39,427 bases of DNA from Mycocentrospora acerina (taxonomy: Eukaryota; Ascomycota; Dothideomycetes; Pleosporales), in the NCBI GenBank assembly GCA_022701365.1, contig JAKUHH010000223.1, positions 1 through 39,427 of the forward strand, written 5' to 3'. Under the pieces are notes generated by a model. That model had not been told where the DNA came from. It made no database searches and saw only the letters and a program-made list of their open reading frames with translations. The translations under genes were made by a program, and so were the position numbers. Below, in pieces: positions 34,901 through 39,427 of the stretch; position 1 is the stretch's first letter; each line of letters begins with the position of its first letter.

Positions 34901-35490
34901 ACTAGAGCACTATTAGACAGCGCGGCAATGTCTTGCAGAATGCTTAGGTGACCTAGTCTGTGATGTTATGCTTATGTTAGTGTTAACATTAGCGTCTTTA
35001 TTAGTAACACCTACTGTACTGCTAAGATCTTAAGAGTTTAGCGCAGGACTAAAGAAAGACAGCTCTATGTTTGCTGCTAACTTAGTAATAAAAATGCTTT
35101 AGTTCTTCTAACTTAAGTGTTTTCCCTAGGATTTAGATTATAGTATAGTGCTTTAGGTATCTAAGATAATAAAGAAGATTAGTAAGGATTCCTTAAAGAA
35201 ACAATAATTTTAAAGAAAGCAGAGCAGCTAACAAGGTACAACTTAATATAGAGCACAAGGGCGTAAGCAATTAATTGCTTTAAGAACTATGCTAGGTTAA
35301 GGTTGTGCAGAGTAATCAAGATAGCCTGCGTAACAGCAATGTGGTGCTTTAGAGCTAGGAGGAGCTTTTGCGTAGGCATTAAGAGTTAATAAGCTTACGC
35401 AATAACGCAGTAGGGTTTATTAGATTAGTGTTCTACAGTTTTAATAACATATAAGTTAAAAGATGCAGTACAATTGTAAAAGAAATTTAA
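29000..35490 (+). pseudogene. Very large RIP-killed reading frame, unknown protein
   Basis: A protein-like plus-strand sequence runs for most of this stretch, in frame 3 (codons starting at multiples of 3, for example 30246) from about 29.8 to 32.0 kb and in frame 1 from about 32.27 to 35.49 kb. It is interrupted by dozens of TAG and TAA stops but almost never TGA. The stops fall where Gln or Trp codons are expected (CAG to TAG, TGG to TAG). Intact pieces include DAQYIESKLLSQ-like text with the Q as TAG, VLASFAAVFAQAIKSIYAHF (33680-33740) and SALNYLSSYCFTKFPRSLIG (33800-33860). The ancestral protein would have been about 1,800-2,000 aa. I recognise no helicase or transposase motif. Telomere-linked RecQ-like helicase genes occupy this place in other fungi, so that is a possibility, not an identification. 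The frame change near 32.0-32.27 kb could be an intron. Confidence 0.6.
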
Positions 35491-35603
35491 ATTTATTAAA
35501 AATAAAGAATTTAATGTAAAATAAAATAAATTAGAACAAAAAGTAAGAGAAAGGTTAAAACGCATTATGTATAAGTATAATGTTGCACGTTAATCCCTAA
35601 TCT

Positions 35604-35935
35604 ATAGATAATTGCTATTTGCAGTAGATTGCTGCTATTTGCAACTAATAGTTGCTATTTGCAGTAGATTGTTACTATTTTTAGTAAATTATTACTATTT
35701 TTAGTAGGTTGCTGCTAATTACTTCAAGAATTTTTGTTTGCTGGAGATTGCTGCTATTTATAGTAAATTGCTGCTATTTACAGTAAATTGTTGCTATTTA
35801 CAGTAGATTGTTGCTATTTGCAGTAGGTTGCTGCTAATTGCTTTAAGAATTTTTGTTTGCTAGAGATTGCTGCTATTTGCAGCAGAACACTGCTATTTAC
35901 AGCATATTACTGCTATTTACAGCAGAAAGAGCGCT
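35604..35935. repeat. Tandem repeat, ~20-bp units (TTGCTGCTATTTGCAGTAGA)
   Basis: About a dozen imperfect units of the pattern TTGCTGCTATTTRCAGTAGA. Two larger blocks containing CAAGAATTTTTGTTTGCT (35725 and 35845 region) recur about 120 bases apart, so a higher-order period is overlaid. The unit word is the same as in the terminal subtelomeric repeat at 38-39.4 kb. Confidence 0.85.
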
Positions 35936-36099
35936 TCTTAGATTTACTATGCAAATCGCAATGTAATTACTAATTGTTTAAGGTAGGTAACCTTAAAAGA
36001 AGAAAACCTAAGGATATTTTTTCTATTGCTATAAAATTATTACTTATTATGCTAGCTAGAACAATTTAAATAATGTTAGCTGCCTTTTGCTACTATTTA

Positions 36100-37700
36100 A
36101 TCTATAAACAGACTTACTATTGCTTAAGGCTTTTGCAACATTACTTTAACTACTGTCCTCTTCTTCTTCTTCTTCTTCTTCTTTATTGTTACTACTCTCT
36201 TTCTTACTGTCTAGGACTTCCTTAATTTGTTAAGAAGGCTGCATTACTAGTAACTTAATACTAAGTAACTTATGCTAAGTAATTAGACCCTTAGCAAGAT
36301 ACTTAGCACTAAGCTAGCTATCTAACTGTTAACTAACAGTAATAGCTTTAGGATTAACCTTCTCTATAACCCTTAGCTAGAGATGCTACTTAGGTGTTTG
36401 CATAGTTAGCTTAACCTACAACGTATTAATAATGTTGTAAGGCATAAGGCAAAGACTTCCCTATTTTAGCGCTTCTGCAGCCTAGTACTAGCATAAGGCC
36501 TAACAAATTCTGCAGTTAAAGGCAGCTAGGGGAATCTTTAGTAATTCTTCTATTAGAGCATGTTTAGCCTCTGCACAGACATTCCTACGTCCTTTGCGTC
36601 CTTTGTAGTTGCTGCGTTAACTGTCCTCTAGCTTAAGGCTTGCAATCTTTTCTACATAGGCGCAGGCAAGGAAAGCTATAGCCTATCTATACTAGATATA
36701 GACAGCAGCAAGCTGCGTTTTGCAGTGTGTCACAACTTGCTAGACGCTTTAGAATAAGGCGCCTGCTAAATGTGTAGCCTGCAAGAAGATTTAACTGCTT
36801 TAAGTAAGCAGTTTAGTTATTATAGTAGGGAAAGGACTACTATAGTATTACTAACTGCTAAGGAAAGATTAGGCATGTTGCTGCAAGGTTAAGTTTCCTA
36901 GCTCTTTTGCTTTTTTAACTATGTTTAGTGCTGTGCAGTATAGAGATAGATATGTGTAGAAGAAGTTATTATTGCCTACAGGCTAGATAAATATCTAAGA
37001 AAAGGTTAGTTCCTGCTATAGAAGAATAGAAAGGTAGGCTAACTGTTTACTAGCTAGTGCCTTTGTGTTAGGCTCTACAAGACCTAGCAACACACAACAA
37101 CCTTTTACTTACTGCTCTACTTTTTTCTGTTGCTAGGTCTCTGCCTGTTAGGTGTAATTAGTGATAGTACTAACAGTAGTTACACGCTCTAGTATAGCTT
37201 GTTAACTTCTCTTGCTGCTGCTGCTACTACTGCGCCTGTTTTGCGTTTATACTATAGTTCTCTCTTTATTTTCTACACATAATAGTAAGGTTAGCTAAGC
37301 CTGCTGCTCTGTTGTTACCTCCTTTTCTTGTTTAGCATCTTGCATACATTTATCTACGTCTAGAGTAGAAGGTTCTATGTCTTAATAGATAGCACGTGTA
37401 AGCTGCTCCTAAGTTGTGTCTAAGATTGTATCTTCTAGTAGTGATTCCTGCAAAAGCTATACAGCTAATGCTAGCAAGTGTGTAATAAAGATAAGTAGGC
37501 AGGCAATTTGCCTAGGAACAATCTAACCTGCACTTTAAATCTAGTGCTGCGCTGTAGTGTGGTTTTAGCTTAGGGACATGCTAGTCTAGGCAAGAAGTTT
37601 CTAGTAGTCTGTTAACAGAGGTGAGTATTAACGCGACAGGTTAAGGGACTAGTACTTAGCAGCACTGTCTGTATTAGAAGAAGCAGCACAAAGAACGTCC
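36100..37700 (-). pseudogene. Second RIP-killed gene, minus strand, unknown protein
   Basis: Read on the minus strand, a protein-like sequence runs from about 37700 down to 36130, again broken mainly by TAG/TAA. Examples are FLACAYVEKIASLKLEDS (about 36610-36670), CAEAKHALIEELLKIPLAAF (about 36520-36580), and near the C-terminus VLDSKKESSNNKEEEEEEED, where the CTT microsatellite at 36160-36183 codes a Glu run. Gln codons (CAG to TAG) explain most stops, so the ancestor was Gln-rich with an acidic tail. It is convergent with the large plus-strand frame. No family recognised. Confidence 0.5.
36160..36183. repeat. CTT microsatellite
   Basis: Eight CTT/TTC units. On the minus strand it codes an acidic Glu run within the decayed gene at 36100-37700. 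Confidence 0.85.
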
Positions 37701-38141
37701 TCCTAAAGCATAGTAAATAAAAGATGTATAATATATAGTATTGTAATTATGTACAGTAAGGTGCGCATAAGGTGCGCAGATTTATGTCTCTAGCTACTAG
37801 TAATTATGTCTGTGCAAGTGACAGCTAAACTTGCGTGACATTATAAAACACATGTCTAACCTAAACTTTAACAAGCTGCATAATGTGCTAATTAAGGCAG
37901 TAACTAAAGTAATAGTGTTGCTTAAGCCTAAAGATTTACAACTTAATTTAAACTACAATTAGTAGCTACATACTGCTATTTACTACATTATGCCTCTACA
38001 TGCTGCTATTTATTGTTATGTACTGCTATGTACTGCTATTCTTAACTACTTGCTCTGCTTGTTATTAGCTGCTAATTACTTAATTAGTTATTTCTGTAAA
38101 AACTCTAATTACCTTATCTTCTAATTAACTAATGTTTACTG
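37700..38141. other. Subtelomeric spacer, no gene
   Basis: Low-complexity sequence rich in TACTGCTATT words. The stretch AACTTGCGTGACATTATAAAACACA (37829-37853 region) resembles 19729-19755 in the second RIP island, a possible shared element end. No coding sequence seen. Confidence 0.4.
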
Positions 38142-38570
38142 TGAATTGTTGCTATATACTGTTACTTACTGTAATATACTGCTATATACTGCTATATACT
38201 GCTACATACTGCTCTATACTGCAATGTGCTACTCTACGCTATTAGATGCTGCTTACTTAATCTGTTGCATCCCTAACTACTCCTATTACTTTAACTTCTA
38301 ATTATCTGTTATTTGCCTTAATTTGCTGCTATATGCTGCTATTTGCTGCTATTTGNTGAATTGTTGCTATATACTGTTACTTACTGTAATATACTGCTAT
38401 ATACTGCTATATACTGCTACATACTGCTCTATACTGCAATGTGCTACTCTACGCTATTAGATGCTGCTTACTTAATCTGTTGCATCCCTAACTACTCCTA
38501 TTACTTTAACTTCTAATTATCTGTTATTTGCCTTAATTTGCTGCTATATGCTGCTATTTGCTGCTATTTG
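38142..38570. repeat. 214-bp exact direct duplication split by a single N
   Basis: 38142-38355 and 38357-38570 read as the same 214 bases, with one N at 38356 between them. Inside are TATACTGCTA and ATTTGCTGCT short repeats. An exact copy on both sides of an N suggests two contig ends that overlap but were not merged, as at the LTR gap; a true tandem duplication is also possible. Confidence 0.85.
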
Positions 38571-39375
38571 CTGCTATTTGCTGCTATTTACAGTTATTTG
38601 TATTAACTTACTATTAGCTGCTACTTACCCTGTTAGTGATTTCTTTTACTACACTTATTGCCTTATCTTGCAGTTAACTGTTATTTATTGCTAATTGCTG
38701 CTATTTGCAGTTATTTGCAGTAACTAGTTATTAGCTGCTAATTACTTGGTTAATTGTTCTTTTTATTTCCCCTATTGCCTTATCTTGCAGTTAACTGTTA
38801 TCTGTTGCTGATTGCTGCTATTTACAGTTATTTGCATTAACTTGCTATTAGCTGCCACTCACCTTGTTAGTGATTTCTTTTACTACACTTATCGCCTTAT
38901 CTTGCAGTTAACTGTTATTTATTGCTAATTGCTGCTATTTACAGTTTTTTGCAGTGACTTGTTATTAGCTGCTAATTACTTAGTTAAGTGTTCTTTTTAT
39001 TTCTCCTATTGCCTCATCTTGCAGTTGACTGTTATTTGTTGTTGATTGCTGCTATTTACAGCTATCTGCAGTAGCTTGTTATTAGCTGCTAATTACTTAG
39101 TTAAGTGTTCTTTTTATTTCCCTTATTGCCTTATCTTGCAGTTGACTGTTATTTATTGCTAATTGCTGCTGTTTACTGCTATTTGCATTAACTTGCTATT
39201 AGCTGCTGATTACTTAATTAATTGTTCTTTTTATTTCTCCTATTGCCTTAAATTGCAGTTGACTATCATTTGTTGCTGATTGCTGCTATTTACAGCTATC
39301 TGCAGTAAGTTATTATTAGCTGCTAATTACTTAGTTAATTATTCTTTTAATTTCTTCTACTGCCTTATCTTGCAG
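38557..39375 (+). repeat. Terminal subtelomeric repeat, ~117-bp period, 7 units
   Basis: The word GCCTTATCTTGCAG ends at 38673, 38789, 38907, 39024, 39141, 39257 and 39375 (with single variants GCCTCATC and GCCTTAAA), giving periods of 116-118 bases. Each unit carries GCTGCTATTTRCAG, ATTAGCTGCTAATTACTTRGTTAA and TTCTTTTTATTTC. TGA and TGG reappear here, so the last kilobase is less RIPed than the region to its left. The array runs straight into the telomere. Confidence 0.9.
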
Positions 39376-39427
39376 GGTTAGGGTTAGGGTTAGGGTTAGG
39401 GTTAGGGTTAGGGTTAGGGTTAGGGTT
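39375..39427 (+). repeat. Telomere, TTAGGG array
   Basis: About nine uninterrupted GGGTTA units to the end of the window. The G-rich strand runs 5' to 3' towards the right, as expected for a right-hand chromosome end. It begins exactly after TTGCA of the last subtelomeric unit, whose final G doubles as the first telomeric G. Confidence 0.98.

Noticed and set aside
35604..39375. CTG/CAG-type triplet expansion
   Set aside because: The repeated word is TTGCTGCTATTTGCAG within 20- and 117-bp units, not a pure triplet run.
1..39427. tRNA or rRNA genes
   Set aside because: No T-loop GGTTCRANYCC with matching stems and no rRNA-like sequence was seen by eye on either strand.

Overview
The window is the right-hand end of a chromosome from a filamentous ascomycete (Pezizomycotina). 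It finishes in an uninterrupted TTAGGG array. The genes have short (48-88 nt) GT-AG introns with fungal CTGAC/CTAAY branch points. Long AT-rich stretches carry the C-to-T decay left by repeat-induced point mutation (RIP). I cannot name the species.

Layout: an AT-rich RIP island (1-1053) is followed by a gene block (1054-13960) with a GMC oxidoreductase, an aldo-keto reductase, an AflR-like Zn2Cys6 regulator, an FAD monooxygenase and a divergently transcribed 2-oxoglutarate/Fe(II) dioxygenase. Next come a broken CorA-like gene (about 14755-16260) and a second RIP island (about 16380-21100) with two intact-looking solo LTRs, a RIP-decayed relative of one of them, and an assembly gap. An aldehyde dehydrogenase (21360-23009) and a 12-TM-type MFS exporter (24793-26683) follow. 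From about 26.7 kb to the end no intact gene is seen. That stretch holds a MITE, a LINE endonuclease fragment, a palindromic minisatellite, two large RIP-killed reading frames (about 29.0-35.5 kb on + and about 36.1-37.7 kb on -), subtelomeric tandem repeats and the telomere.

The seven intact genes (GMC, AKR, TF, FAD monooxygenase, dioxygenase, ALDH, MFS) look like one subtelomeric metabolic cluster with its own regulator and exporter. No PKS, NRPS, terpene or DMAT backbone enzyme is visible, so the product or substrate is unknown. All seven give complete frames after splicing; I placed every intron by hand from GT/AG, branch point, frame and family alignment, and each spliced length is divisible by three. 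Apparent frame breaks in the GMC, AKR, FAD monooxygenase and ALDH genes are introns, not mutations.

The most unusual observations are the sharp sequence context of the decay (C lost when preceded by a pyrimidine and followed by a purine, mostly spared when a further C follows), the matched RIPed and un-RIPed copies of the same repeats, an LTR whose assembly gap may hide a whole retrotransposon, and the telomere seeded precisely inside a 117-bp subtelomeric repeat unit.
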